The notes beneath the pieces are model-generated. The model was not told where the DNA came from. It made no database searches and saw only the letters and a program-made list of their open reading frames with translations. From Parabacteroides chinchillae (GTDB lineage: Bacteria; Bacteroidota; Bacteroidia; Bacteroidales; Tannerellaceae): a DNA stretch of 38,588 nucleotides. Shown in pieces: positions 8,295 to 15,697 of the stretch. A program made the translations under genes and the position numbers. Where the stretch lies: the NCBI RefSeq assembly GCF_900108035.1, contig NZ_FNVS01000026.1, positions 1-38,588 on the forward strand. Reading direction: 5' to 3'. Positions within the stretch are counted from its first letter, which is position 1. Every line of letters begins with the position of its first letter.

Positions 8295-8644
8295 TATACG
8301 ATAACCTTCCGGTATATAAAGCTACGTACGATTTGTTATTGATGATATTTCGTTTAAACCGGAATTTTCAACGAGATTATCGTTATACGTTAGGTGAAAA
8401 TGTGAAGAATGAATTGATAAATCTTTTGGTGTGTATATATAACGCGAATTCAAATTCTGAAAAAGCTCCTATTTTGGCAAAAGCGCGCGAACATGTTGTT
8501 GTTATAAAATTGCAAATACGTTTACTTATGGATTTGAAACAGATCAGCCTTAAACAATATGCAGCCGCAGCTGAGATTATAGAATCTGTATCTAAACAGC
8601 TAGCGGCTTGGCATAAATCAAGTGATAAATTGAGATCTTGCTGA
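8291..8644 (+). CDS. avd: DGR accessory variability determinant (Avd), four-helix-bundle protein
   Basis: A 117-aa, helix-rich, basic protein typical of the Avd / S23-like four-helix bundle family: LPVYKATYDLLLMIFRL, NFQRDYRYTLGENVKNEL, ICYNANSNSEKAP-like spacing and LRLLMDLKQISLKQYAAAAE-type helices. Avd binds the DGR reverse transcriptase and template RNA and is required for mutagenic homing in Bordetella phage BPP-1. Here it sits next to two template-repeat RNA units, but the only RT in the window is 17.5 kb downstream. It is coupled to the MSL-like gene by an ATGA overlap. Confidence 0.9.
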   Translation: MIYDNLPVYKATYDLLLMIFRLNRNFQRDYRYTLGENVKNELINLLVCIYNANSNSEKAPILAKAREHVVVIKLQIRLLMDLKQISLKQYAAAAEIIESVSKQLAAWHKSSDKLRSC

Positions 8645-8766
8645 ATATTATAAAAAGGTTGTTTTTCCGGCTTCTGTTCTTTTTATTCCTTGTATAGATG
8701 CTTTGTGAATGCAGGCATGGGCTTATCATTGTCGTTCTTTATTGTTTACTACCCCACCCTTTTTAC

Positions 8767-8774
8767 TACCTTTG
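8767..8774 (+). promoter_or_regulatory. -7 box driving TR RNA unit A
   Basis: TACCTTTG ends 9 nt before the 5' arm of RNA unit A, the expected distance to a transcription start. A TTG at 8742-8744 is a possible -33 box. Confidence 0.6.
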
Positions 8775-8782
8775 CCCTCTAT

Positions 8783-9181
8783 AAAGAGTGACTTATATCC
8801 TGAGTTCCGAAGGTTACGGCTTGCGGAAGTGTGATATGTAAATTCAGTAACCGACTGGTAGATTAAAAGTTTCGGATTAGCAATGCTTATTTCGTGTTTC
8901 TATTAGTTATTAGTAATACTTTACGATTTTGCCTGTTTATATTCACTTCGTATAGTTTTATACCGGTTACTTGGTGTTCTGCCTGCTGCAGGTTACCGTA
9001 ACAACAGTAATGGTAGTTCCGCTAATCTGGCTTCCAACGGTAACTATTGGTCTTCTACTCTTACTCCGGCAGGTAAGTCTCCTAGATTGAACTTCAATAG
9101 TGGCGGTGCCGATACGAATGAGAACACCCTTGCGAACGGCTTCTCAGTTCGTTGTGTCCAAGCATTTACAGGTCACTCTTT
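8783..9181 (+). ncRNA. DGR template RNA unit A
   Basis: A 399-nt unit bounded by a perfect 10-bp terminal inverted repeat, AAAGAGTGAC (8783-8792) and GTCACTCTTT (9172-9181). Inside are a TTCCG/CGGAA hairpin (8805-8828), a longer-range GTAACCG/CGGTTAC pairing (8847-8853 with 8964-8970), and a 187-nt template repeat (8976-9162). Compared with unit B, the terminal stem has a compensatory change: GTGAC/GTCAC here against GTGGC/GCCAC in B. That supports a structured RNA with paired ends. A -7 box lies 9 nt upstream. No protein is encoded, although the TR can be read as a FISUMP-domain C-terminus. Confidence 0.75.
8976..9162 (+). repeat. Template repeat TR-A (target not in window)
   Basis: 187 nt, collinear with TR-B and with the VR in the fimbrillin gene, and rich in AAC/AAT/AAG codons in the VR reading frame (YRNNSNGSSANLAS). 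It differs from the VR at many non-adenine positions (for example GCTAAT where VR has AACAAT), so it cannot be the direct template of that VR. It probably serves a related FISUMP gene elsewhere, or is an orphan. Confidence 0.8.
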
Positions 9182-9273
9182 TGTTTCAGATCTTCCGGTA
9201 CATTATTTATGATAAACTTCTGTATGAAACTTTCAACCGGCTATTTATGTTATGATAACAAAGCCTCTTATTT

Positions 9274-9624
9274 ATGTTGAATAGTTTTTTGAATACATTG
9301 GCAACAATAATAAGTGTGACAAGTTTTCTGATTGTCACTTATGGTGCATTCATCGGGGCTATATCATTTTTACGTAACGAAATTAGGCGATTCACAGGTG
9401 GCTATTCTACTATCAATATACGAAAACTAAGAGCCACATTTGGAACCTACTTACTTCTTGGGTTGGAATTTCTGATAGCTTCTGATATATTGAAAACGGT
9501 CTTAGAACCTACTCTCAATGAATTGGCTATCTTAGGAGGAATAGTTGTGTTGAGGACTATTCTGTCTGTCTTTTTGAATAAAGAAATTAAGGAGTTGGAA
9601 ACAGAAAATAAGGAACCTGTTTGA
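9274..9624 (+). CDS. DUF1622 family small membrane protein
   Basis: A 116-aa protein with three predicted membrane segments (about 8-30, 50-70 and 82-103). The conserved block is KLRATFGTYLLLGLEFLIAS followed by a VLRTILSVFLN stretch, the DUF1622 signature. Function is unknown. Its stop (TGATG) overlaps the start of the next small lipoprotein gene. The pair sits between the two TR RNA units and has no evident link to the DGR. Confidence 0.85.
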   Translation: MLNSFLNTLATIISVTSFLIVTYGAFIGAISFLRNEIRRFTGGYSTINIRKLRATFGTYLLLGLEFLIASDILKTVLEPTLNELAILGGIVVLRTILSVFLNKEIKELETENKEPV

Positions 9625-9821
9625 TGAATGAAAATCGAACGGGTTCCTTTTTCTATACGTGTTTATTCATAATATCGGCAGGTATCAGTTTCTCTTCCTG
9701 TGCCACTCGTATTCATGTGAATTCCAAGCCTGATAAGATAAAAACTATTCCACCGGGACAAGCAAAAAAGATTACGGGCGAAAAATCAGCTAAAAGGTAT
9801 GCGCCCGGACATAATAAATAA
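9624..9821 (+). CDS. Small lipoprotein, unknown function
   Basis: A 65-aa protein. ATG at 9624 overlaps the stop of the DUF1622 gene (TGATG), which argues for translational coupling. The N-terminus is a lipoprotein signal with lipobox-like FSSCA, then a short basic tail containing IPPGQAKKITGEKSAKRYAPG. Similar tiny lipoproteins with a PPGQAKK motif occur in Bacteroidales without assigned function. A terminator follows at once. Confidence 0.75.
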   Translation: MNENRTGSFFYTCLFIISAGISFSSCATRIHVNSKPDKIKTIPPGQAKKITGEKSAKRYAPGHNK

Positions 9822-9828
9822 TTTTTAG

Positions 9829-9867
9829 TAGAGCTATCTGAAAACAGCAGGTAGCTCTATTTTTTTA
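9829..9867 (+). terminator. Rho-independent terminator after the DUF1622/lipoprotein pair
   Basis: TAGAGCTA (9829-9836) pairs with TAGCTCTA (9852-9859), extended by CTG/CAG, and is followed by eight T residues. Confidence 0.85.
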
Positions 9868-9872
9868 TTATC

Positions 9873-9880
9873 TACTTTTG
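9873..9880 (+). promoter_or_regulatory. -7 box driving TR RNA unit B
   Basis: TACTTTTG ends 7-8 nt upstream of the 5' arm of RNA unit B, matching the geometry at units A, C and D. Confidence 0.6.
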
Positions 9881-9886
9881 CATCAT

Positions 9887-10287
9887 CAAAAGAGTGGCTA
9901 TATCCTGAGTTCCGAAGGTTATGGCTTCCGGAAGTGCGATATGTAAATTCAGTAACCGACTGGCAAAATAAAGGTTGCAGATAGTTGAATATACTGTTTT
10001 ATGTCAGTTATGAATTTAGCTTTACGTTTTTGCTTACTTAACTGTATTCATTTCGTATAGTTTCCTACCGGTTACTTTGGTTCTGCCTGCTGCAGGTTAC
10101 CGTAACAACAGTGACGGTAGTTCCAACAATCTGGCTTCCAACGGCAACTATTGGTCATCTACACTTTCTACGGCAGGTAAATCTCCCCGTCTGAACTTCA
10201 ACAGTAGTAGTGCCAATATGAATGAGAACAACCTTGCGAACGGTTATTCCGTCCGTTGTGTCCAAGCATTTACAGGCCACTCTTTTG
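9887..10287 (+). ncRNA. DGR template RNA unit B (cognate to the VR in this window)
   Basis: A roughly 400-nt unit closed by a perfect 12-bp terminal inverted repeat, CAAAAGAGTGGC (9887-9898) and GCCACTCTTTTG (10276-10287). Inside are a TTCCG/CGGAA hairpin (9910-9933), GTAACCG/CGGTTAC pairing (9952-9958 with 10069-10075) and TR-B (10080-10266). The 5' domain is strongly conserved with units A, C and D; the linker before the TR is more divergent. A T-rich stretch follows the 3' arm. The unit ends a few bases before the stop of the convergent DUF418 gene. Interpreted as the RNA reverse-transcribed for mutagenic homing into the pilus gene. Confidence 0.8.
10080..10266 (+). repeat. Template repeat TR-B
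   Basis: 187 nt aligned without gaps to VR (25720-25906). There are 8 mismatches, every one at an adenine of TR-B: positions 10107, 10108, 10179, 10180, 10201, 10228 and 10231 (A to G in VR) and 10194 (A to T). The rest is identical, including the last 35 nt. This is the diagnostic adenine-specific pattern of a DGR. In the VR frame, the changed codons are AAC or AAA. Confidence 0.95.
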
Positions 10288-10290
10288 TTT

Positions 10291-11466
10291 TTACTTGTTT
10301 GTTCCTATCCAAGTCCATTTGTGCCATATGTATTCTAACGGGCCTTGTTTATGTTTAGACAACCACCATTTGCAGAATTTTACTTGCAACAGGAATACCA
10401 GAAAGCCTATTAACAGACTGATCGTATATCCGCAATAAGGAGCGAGGTACAGACCGAACGGGAAATAAATAATAGCTCCTATTATTGACTGGGATATATA
10501 ATTGGTAAGGCTCATTTTTCCGTAAAAACGTAAATTAGAAACAGCTTTACTAAAGTTTTTCTGTTGGTAAAGCAGAATGAATGAAGCAACCAGTACCAGT
10601 GTGAAAGCCAATTTTTGCCACATATCAAATGCCGTACCTACAGTTTGTTGTATGATTGTGTCATTTGTCATAATCTGTTCTTTCAGAGTGTACAGGGGAG
10701 CGAAAGATATGGCGCCGGCTATTAACGCTTTTACCCAAAAAAGGGAATTTTTTTCTGATGTAATGAAAAGTTGTTTTCTACCGATATAGAAACCTAACAG
10801 GAATAATCCGGCTGTCTGAAAGAAGCGCCCGGCATTTACCGCCCATAGCAAACTTGCTTTTTGTCCTAACGTAATATTGCCTGAAATAAAATTTACAAAG
10901 TTTCCGGCTTTCGTATATTCTGCCACTTCTGTATACATTTCTTTTACTCCTAAGTTTGGTAGCTGATGAGTGGGGTTTATCAGATTTGCAATATAGTGAT
11001 ACCATTCGACAGGTTGTAATAGGAAGATAACGGCGGTTATTAAAATAGCCTTGTTGTCCCAGTTACGGGTAAAGAACAATATAATTCCTACAACAACGAA
11101 TAATAGTAATACATCTCCGGCAGGGAAAAAGGCGGCATTTAGTGTTGCAAATCCGGCCAACAATACCAAACGCCACAGAAAACGATAACCGAAATCTTTA
11201 CCTTGCTTTTTTTGATTGTTATTTTGAATATAAAATGTGAATCCGAACAGGAGTGCAAAGATTGCATAAGCTTTTCCGGCAAATAAGGAAAAAATAACAT
11301 TGAATACTCCCTGGTCTAATACATTTAACCAGTTTGGAGAGTTTGCCGGATAGACCGGGAAGATAAAATGCTCCAGGTTATGTACTAAAACAATGGCCAT
11401 TACTGCGAAGCCACGTAAAGCATCCACAACCTCGATACGAGGATTTTTATTAATAAGCAGATTCAT
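10291..11466 (-). CDS. DUF418 family multi-pass membrane protein
   Basis: A 391-aa integral membrane protein with about 8-10 hydrophobic segments. The N-terminal RIEVVDALRGFAVMAIVLVH and the C-terminal YGKMSLTNYISQSIIG are typical of DUF418 (acyltransferase-3-like) proteins. The C-terminus CKWWLSKHKQGPLEYIWHKW matches the family's usual ending. Its role is not established; some relatives are linked to envelope modification. It converges on TR RNA unit B, with stop and unit end only a few bases apart. Confidence 0.9.
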   Translation of the reverse strand: MNLLINKNPRIEVVDALRGFAVMAIVLVHNLEHFIFPVYPANSPNWLNVLDQGVFNVIFSLFAGKAYAIFALLFGFTFYIQNNNQKKQGKDFGYRFLWRLVLLAGFATLNAAFFPAGDVLLLFVVVGIILFFTRNWDNKAILITAVIFLLQPVEWYHYIANLINPTHQLPNLGVKEMYTEVAEYTKAGNFVNFISGNITLGQKASLLWAVNAGRFFQTAGLFLLGFYIGRKQLFITSEKNSLFWVKALIAGAISFAPLYTLKEQIMTNDTIIQQTVGTAFDMWQKLAFTLVLVASFILLYQQKNFSKAVSNLRFYGKMSLTNYISQSIIGAIIYFPFGLYLAPYCGYTISLLIGFLVFLLQVKFCKWWLSKHKQGPLEYIWHKWTWIGTNK

Positions 11467-11528
11467 TATTTAATGATTGTTTATTCGCTGTTGTAATTAT
11501 TTCTCGCGTCTTTCTCTTTATACGCCCG

Positions 11529-11536
11529 CAAATGTA
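11529..11536 (-). promoter_or_regulatory. -7 box for the DUF418 gene
   Basis: On the minus strand this reads TACATTTG, 63 nt upstream of the start at 11466. Confidence 0.5.
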
Positions 11537-11620
11537 TGAAATAGATCTAAAAAGTAGGATAAGGCTCGATTTTATTTCATGGAAGTATGTTCAGAAACAT
11601 TCTTTCTTATTTTTGTTCTC

Positions 11621-11806
11621 CAAAAGAGTGGTACTATATTCCCGGATAGCTTATTTGTTTTTTTATGGCTTCAGCCTAAGTTCAGTTGCCGTCTGCTTTA
11701 GCTGACGGACAAGATAAAACAGTCTTTTTTAGGCTTCAGCCAAATTTCTTGATAGTTTGGCTGAAGCCATTAACCCTGACTTTTACAGGCTGTTTTTTGC
11801 TGTACT
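11621..11806 (+). repeat. Degenerate unit with TR-RNA-like ends carrying a palindromic repeat
   Basis: It begins CAAAAGAGTGG, like the 5' arm of unit B, and ends TTTTACAGGCTGTTTTTTG, resembling the TTTACAGGCCACTCTTTTG end of unit B. A 106-bp palindromic repeat (11665-11770) lies between. The conserved TTCCG/CGGAA domain is absent. Probably a decayed relative, but the match is short. The rest of the 11467-11828 gap holds only the DUF418 promoter region. Confidence 0.35.
11665..11770. repeat. Palindromic (REP-like) repeat, copy 1
   Basis: Starts ATGGCTTCAGCC and ends GGCTGAAGCCAT. Internal pairings include a 13-bp stem GGCTTCAGCCAAA/TTTGGCTGAAGCC and a CCGTC/GACGG hairpin. Near-identical copies are at 13550-13654 and 15580-15685, with related units at 28512-28748. 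Confidence 0.85.
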
Positions 11807-11828
11807 TTGGATATAAATTCAGAAAAGC

Positions 11829-13067
11829 TTATTTCTGTGACTCGTACTTGTCTATTGCCCGTTTAAATTCATCCCATAAATCAAATTGAATAACCTGTGA
11901 AATATCAAAAACAACCAATCCTTCGGTTTGTTCCAAGGATACGTATGCTGCATCTTCCATTATATCATGGGCTTGGGCATAAATACTGCCAACCATTACA
12001 TTCTCGCCTCCAATAAGCCGTTTCCCTTTTTCATAAGCAAACTCGATGGACTCGGGGTCATCTAGACCATAAACTCTTTCTAAATAAGCCCCATCCATAT
12101 AACGATCCAGATGTTCGGCAAATCCTGTATTTTTGTAGTTTTTAGATGCCCATGGATATTCTCCATATGGGTCGTAGTTTTTATTTGCCCAATTTTGCCC
12201 CTGCCGGTATAAAACATGATGCCAGGATGCATTCCAATATTCGAGGCGGACTGACGGCTTGATTGCTTTAATTTCCTCTTTGGCTTTTTTTACAAAGTCG
12301 TGTATAACCATTGAGCGATATTCATACCATAAAGGAGCTAACTCTCCGTCACTTACATAGTATTCTCCCTTTTCATCTTTTTGCCAGGTAAAAATATCGG
12401 TAGGGAAATTCGCTACTTCTTTACCGATATAGTTTTCAAAACCTTTTTTACTTGCTTCCGAAAAGTCAGATTCTATGCCTGAGTAACGACAATAATCTAA
12501 TGCAAATGCATCGATATCGTAATTTGTAACAAGTTCCTTTATAAAGCTTAGGCAATAGTTTTGTACTTCGGGGAAAATAGGATTTAAAAACGTTGCAACT
12601 TTTGTTGTATCGTCCTTGATGTCAATCATTCCATCGGGAGTATATAGTATAGAGGTTTTGCCATCCCATCTGTTATCGTCATACGCTACACCTGTCCGGT
12701 TGAATGGGCGGCCTGCCGGAAAGATCGTGGCAGACACGCATACTTCAAGATTTCGTTTGCGGGATTCGTCAATAAAAAATTGTAAATAATCCCAATCCTG
12801 ATTCGGACGTGCCAACGGGAGTATTTTACTTGAGTAGTTTGCATACCCGTTCAAACCGCGCGCATCAATTACAACTGTGTTGAATCCGGCATCCTTTGTC
12901 TTATCTAAATAATAGATAATAGAATCTTTGCTGGAAAAACGGTCAAAATTTCCTTGTGCATCGAACCACATGTACTTTGGTTTTTCCAAATTTTTCTGTT
13001 TGTTGCTACTGCATGAAATCAAACAGAGAGTACAGATTATCCCGATAAAAAAACTTATCTTTTTCAT
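11829..13067 (-). CDS. GHL10-like lipoprotein (putative glycoside hydrolase)
   Basis: A 412-aa lipoprotein (signal peptide with lipobox LISCS at residues about 16-20). The body resembles the GHL10/DUF187 family of TIM-barrel glycosidase-like proteins. YMWFDAQGNFDRFSSKDSI and GFNTVVIDARGLNG sit at the first strands, ALDYCRY at the fourth-strand position where a catalytic carboxylate would lie, and RLEYWNASWH later. Likely exported and anchored at the outer membrane; the glycan substrate is unknown. It has its own promoter on the minus strand about 130 nt upstream. Confidence 0.8.
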   Translation of the reverse strand: MKKISFFIGIICTLCLISCSSNKQKNLEKPKYMWFDAQGNFDRFSSKDSIIYYLDKTKDAGFNTVVIDARGLNGYANYSSKILPLARPNQDWDYLQFFIDESRKRNLEVCVSATIFPAGRPFNRTGVAYDDNRWDGKTSILYTPDGMIDIKDDTTKVATFLNPIFPEVQNYCLSFIKELVTNYDIDAFALDYCRYSGIESDFSEASKKGFENYIGKEVANFPTDIFTWQKDEKGEYYVSDGELAPLWYEYRSMVIHDFVKKAKEEIKAIKPSVRLEYWNASWHHVLYRQGQNWANKNYDPYGEYPWASKNYKNTGFAEHLDRYMDGAYLERVYGLDDPESIEFAYEKGKRLIGGENVMVGSIYAQAHDIMEDAAYVSLEQTEGLVVFDISQVIQFDLWDEFKRAIDKYESQK

Positions 13068-13199
13068 TTACTTATAATATTGATGTGATTTAATAGTATT
13101 CCCGATATGTTTTTCCATATATACATTAGTATTATATATATGTAAAATTGTAGACTGTGGTTTCCATAATAGCTAATATAAAAATGAAGCGTACGGGTG

Positions 13200-13207
13200 C
13201 AAATATA
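13200..13207 (-). promoter_or_regulatory. -7 box for the GHL10-like gene
   Basis: The minus strand reads TATATTTG followed by CAC, about 130 nt before the start at 13067. The rest of the AT-rich 13068-13387 gap shows no convincing gene. Confidence 0.5.
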
Positions 13208-13403
13208 ATGATTTATTTTTATACAATAATCTTTGTTTTTTAAATTAATTACTTTATTGAGCTCGGTCAATATGTATTCTTTAAAAATACAGTCGGTTCA
13301 TAATCGTTCAGTCCGCTAACCAAGGTGTTTGAGACAATACCCAGACGGTACTTCTTTTCTTTTTAGATTTACGGTAATTAATTTACCTACCTTTGCCTTT
13401 CAT

Positions 13404-13748
13404 AAAGAGTGGCTTACATCCGGAGTTCCGCAGGTTACTACTTTCGGAAGTGTGATATGTAAATTCAGTAACCTACCGGTGGATAACATACGGTTTACCG
13501 GTCATGATTCGGGGATAGGGCTTTTATTTTATCAGTTCTTCTGTTTTTTATGGCTTCAGCCTAAGTTCAGTTACCGTCTGCTTTAGCTGACGGATAAGAT
13601 AAAACAGCTTTTTTAGGCTTCAGCCAAATTTCTTGATAGTTTGGCTGAAGCCATCAAAATAGAACTAGCCTATAATCCGTCGGTTGAAACCGACGGCAAT
13701 TGAAACCAGGCTAAAGCCATTAATCCAAGCCTTTACATGCCACTCTTT
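13404..13748 (+). ncRNA. TR-less relative of the DGR template RNA (unit C)
   Basis: 345 nt closed by a perfect 10-bp terminal inverted repeat, AAAGAGTGGC (13404-13413) and GCCACTCTTT (13739-13748), with a TACCTTTG box (13388-13395) 8 nt upstream. The 5' domain, including the TTCCG/CGGAA hairpin and GATATGTAAATTCAGTAACC, matches units A and B. Where A and B hold the TR, this copy carries a palindromic repeat (13550-13654) plus a second related unit. The 3' end keeps TCCAAGC-TTTACA-GCCACTC, and TCCAAG are the last bases of TR-A and TR-B. It therefore looks like a template unit whose TR was replaced or never loaded. Confidence 0.65.
13550..13654. repeat. Palindromic (REP-like) repeat, copy 2
   Basis: Near-identical to 11665-11770. 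It is followed at about 13670-13720 by a related unit with CCGTCGG/CCGACGG arms and GGCTAAAGCC. Confidence 0.85.
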
Positions 13749-13760
13749 TTATTATCTTTT

Positions 13761-13946
13761 TTAAAAGGCAAGGGTCATTTCATCGGACGGGTCATAATCA
13801 ATACTAGTGGCGTAAATATCCTTGATTTGTTGATAGAAAAGCCGTTCTGACAAGCGAATCTCTCGAATCCTGTCTTGTACCTTGCATAGATTTCACCCTG
13901 TAGCCGACTGAGATTATTACATCCAAGTTGTAATTTTTGGGGATAA
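13761..13946 (-). pseudogene. RhuM gene remnant
   Basis: Minus-strand translation gives NYNLDVIISVGYRVKS and, after a frame change, IREIRLSERLFYQQIKDIYA followed by TSIDYDP and a stop. Both blocks match the intact RhuM protein next door (HYNLDLIIAVGYRVNS and IREIRLSERRFYQKITDIYA). The roughly 50 residues between them are missing, so this is a decayed, internally deleted copy. Confidence 0.8.
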
Positions 13947-14025
13947 GTTATTGAACAAAAGACTATAAGCAAGGAATTTCAGCGATAGAGGTAACGATTT
14001 GACACTAAAGTTGAAAACATCATTT

Positions 14026-15069
14026 TTAATCGTCTGATTTATCTCGCTTACCTTCAATACGTTTTATTTCTTTGTCAAAGTCGGATTCAAACAGGCGGTC
14101 TTGAATAGGACGATATTTTTCAAATTCACTCTCAGCATGTTGCTTGGCAAGAGCTGTAGTAATTTTGCCTGTATTCTGTAATAAATCTCTTCCATTTGCC
14201 TGTAGAATTAAATCCAAATGCTTTGCCCAATCAGACATAGAGAGGGGAACATGCCGTTTTGCGTATTCTTCGGCAAAATCCAAATAACCGTTGACGATAC
14301 GCCCAAGAGATTCCAATTCCGTTTCGGTAAGATAATTTTTGGCTATCGTCACATCTGTTTTTATTATTTTCCCGTTTGGACTTTTCTCCCAAGAAGTCAA
14401 TCCCATATTTTCTTTGCTGTGGTCGGCTCGTGTGTAAATCAATTCGGCAGCGGTATGTTTATGTACTGCATAGTGCATTTTGTTTTGAACTTTTGCAAAA
14501 AATTCTTTGGTCGTGGGTGATTCAGGATTATAATCCATTGCTGTAGCGTATATGTCGGTAATTTTCTGATAAAATCGCCGTTCTGACAAACGGATTTCCC
14601 GAATTTCTTCCAAAAGCCGTTCAAAATAATCGTCATCAAGAAAAGCGCCGTTTTCCATTCGTTTTCGGTCTATGAGATATCCCCGCAATGTAAAATCGCG
14701 CAAAATCGCTGTTGCCCATTGCCGAAACGCCGTTGCTCGCTTGGAATTTACACGATAACCAACGGCAATAATCAAATCCAAATTATAATGTTTTATCGTT
14801 CTGCAAACTTCGCGACTACCTTCTTGTTGAACTACCGAGAAATCCTCGGTAGTTGAAACCTCATCCAATTCACCTTCGGCATAGATATTTTTGAGATGTA
14901 AGCCGATATTATCAGTTGAGGTATCGAATAGTAGTCCTATATTTTTTTGCGATAACCAAATGGTGCCGTCTTGCACACGCACTTCTACGCCATCGCCTTT
15001 CGACTGATAGGCAAAAGTTAAAAATTCGGCGGTGCTATTGCGAATTTGTAGTTTCTTTTTCTTAGCCAT
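14026..15069 (-). CDS. RhuM family protein
   Basis: A 347-aa protein of the RhuM family (first named from a Salmonella pathogenicity island; biochemical role not established). Typical segments are GTIWLSQKNIGLLFDTSTDN, HYNLDLIIAVGYRVNSKRAT, FRQWATAILRDFTLRGYLI and REIRLSERRFYQKITDIYAT. It is preceded by a 45-codon HTH gene ending 3 nt before its start, so the two look co-transcribed. A decayed paralogue lies just downstream, and both are flanked by the duplicated units C and D. This suggests an accessory island with past recombination. Confidence 0.9.
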   Translation of the reverse strand: MAKKKKLQIRNSTAEFLTFAYQSKGDGVEVRVQDGTIWLSQKNIGLLFDTSTDNIGLHLKNIYAEGELDEVSTTEDFSVVQQEGSREVCRTIKHYNLDLIIAVGYRVNSKRATAFRQWATAILRDFTLRGYLIDRKRMENGAFLDDDYFERLLEEIREIRLSERRFYQKITDIYATAMDYNPESPTTKEFFAKVQNKMHYAVHKHTAAELIYTRADHSKENMGLTSWEKSPNGKIIKTDVTIAKNYLTETELESLGRIVNGYLDFAEEYAKRHVPLSMSDWAKHLDLILQANGRDLLQNTGKITTALAKQHAESEFEKYRPIQDRLFESDFDKEIKRIEGKRDKSDD

Positions 15070-15072
15070 ATT

Positions 15073-15210
15073 CTAATTTTCCTCTTGATAATATGTACAC
15101 CAACACGAAACGGTTGTAGTGCTTAAATTCATCTTTTCAGCGAGCCATTTGTTGGTTACTTGCTTTTCTGCAAGCACTGCTTTGAGCCTATTAATTGTCT
15201 TTGTCTTCAT
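15073..15210 (-). CDS. Short XRE-like helix-turn-helix protein
   Basis: A 45-aa reading frame starting MKTKTINRLKAVLAEKQVTN, with an HTH-like core NKWLAEKMNLSTTTVSCWC. Bacteroidales XRE regulators of this type normally continue with a recognition helix and a further 20-30 residues (QPSLE...), which are absent here. It is therefore either a truncated regulator or a minimal one. The stop lies 3 nt before the rhuM start, so it probably leads that operon. The match is by eye. Confidence 0.55.
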   Translation of the reverse strand: MKTKTINRLKAVLAEKQVTNKWLAEKMNLSTTTVSCWCTYYQEEN

Positions 15211-15417
15211 TCTAATTTACACAATATGCAAATTTATCAAAATACTTCGACTATACAAAAGAATTATTTCTTTGTTTTTCAGCATGAAAGAATATTGTAA
15301 CTCTGTCCTCATCTGGCTTTTTGTTGGTTTCGGATGGCTTTCTGCTCTTTCCTTTTTATCGCCTAAGTCGCTTTTGTCAGCCTTATTATGTTCTGCGCTA
15401 AGTCTAATTTTATTTCA

Positions 15418-15697
15418 TACCTTTGCCTTTCATAAAGAGTGGCTTACATCCGGAGTTCCGCAGGTTACTGCTTTCGGAAGTGTGATATGTAAATTCAGTA
15501 GCCTACCGGTGGATAACATACGGTTTACCGGTCATGATTCGGGGATAGGGCTTTTATTTTATCAGTTTTTCTGTTTTTTATGGCTTCAGCCTAAGTTCAG
15601 TTGCCGTCTGCTTTAGCTGACAGATAAGATAGAGTAGCCTTTTTTAGGCTTCAGCCAAATTTCTTGATAGTTTGGCTGAAGCCATAAAAATAGAACT
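15418..15697 (+). repeat. Unit D: second copy of the unit C 5' half
   Basis: About 280 bp nearly identical to 13388-13666. It includes the TACCTTTG box (15418-15425), the AAAGAGTGGC 5' arm (15434-15443), the TTCCG/CGGAA hairpin and the palindromic repeat at 15580-15685. No GCCACTCTTT 3' arm or TCCAAG tail follows, so this copy is 3'-truncated. A stretch at about 15882-15915 (TATTAGTTATAAGTTTGGC and on) weakly resembles the linker before TR-A. Otherwise nothing coding is seen in 15698-16025. Confidence 0.7.
15580..15685. repeat. Palindromic (REP-like) repeat, copy 3
   Basis: Same 106-bp unit as at 11665 and 13550, with only a few substitutions. Confidence 0.85.

Noticed and set aside
8783-10287. 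Units A and B as MITEs or insertion elements because of terminal inverted repeats
   Set aside because: No target-site duplication is seen, each unit is preceded by a promoter box at a fixed distance, and the arm sequences covary, which fits RNA pairing better. Not excluded for C and D.
10077-10358. A 93-codon reading frame over TR-B
   Set aside because: It is the template repeat read in the VR frame; it lacks a domain start, and the region is better explained as template RNA.
15119-15616. A 165-codon plus-strand reading frame
   Set aside because: It runs antisense to the HTH gene and through unit D and its palindrome; the same peptide appears in the repeat copy near 13329-13586, showing it is repeat-derived.
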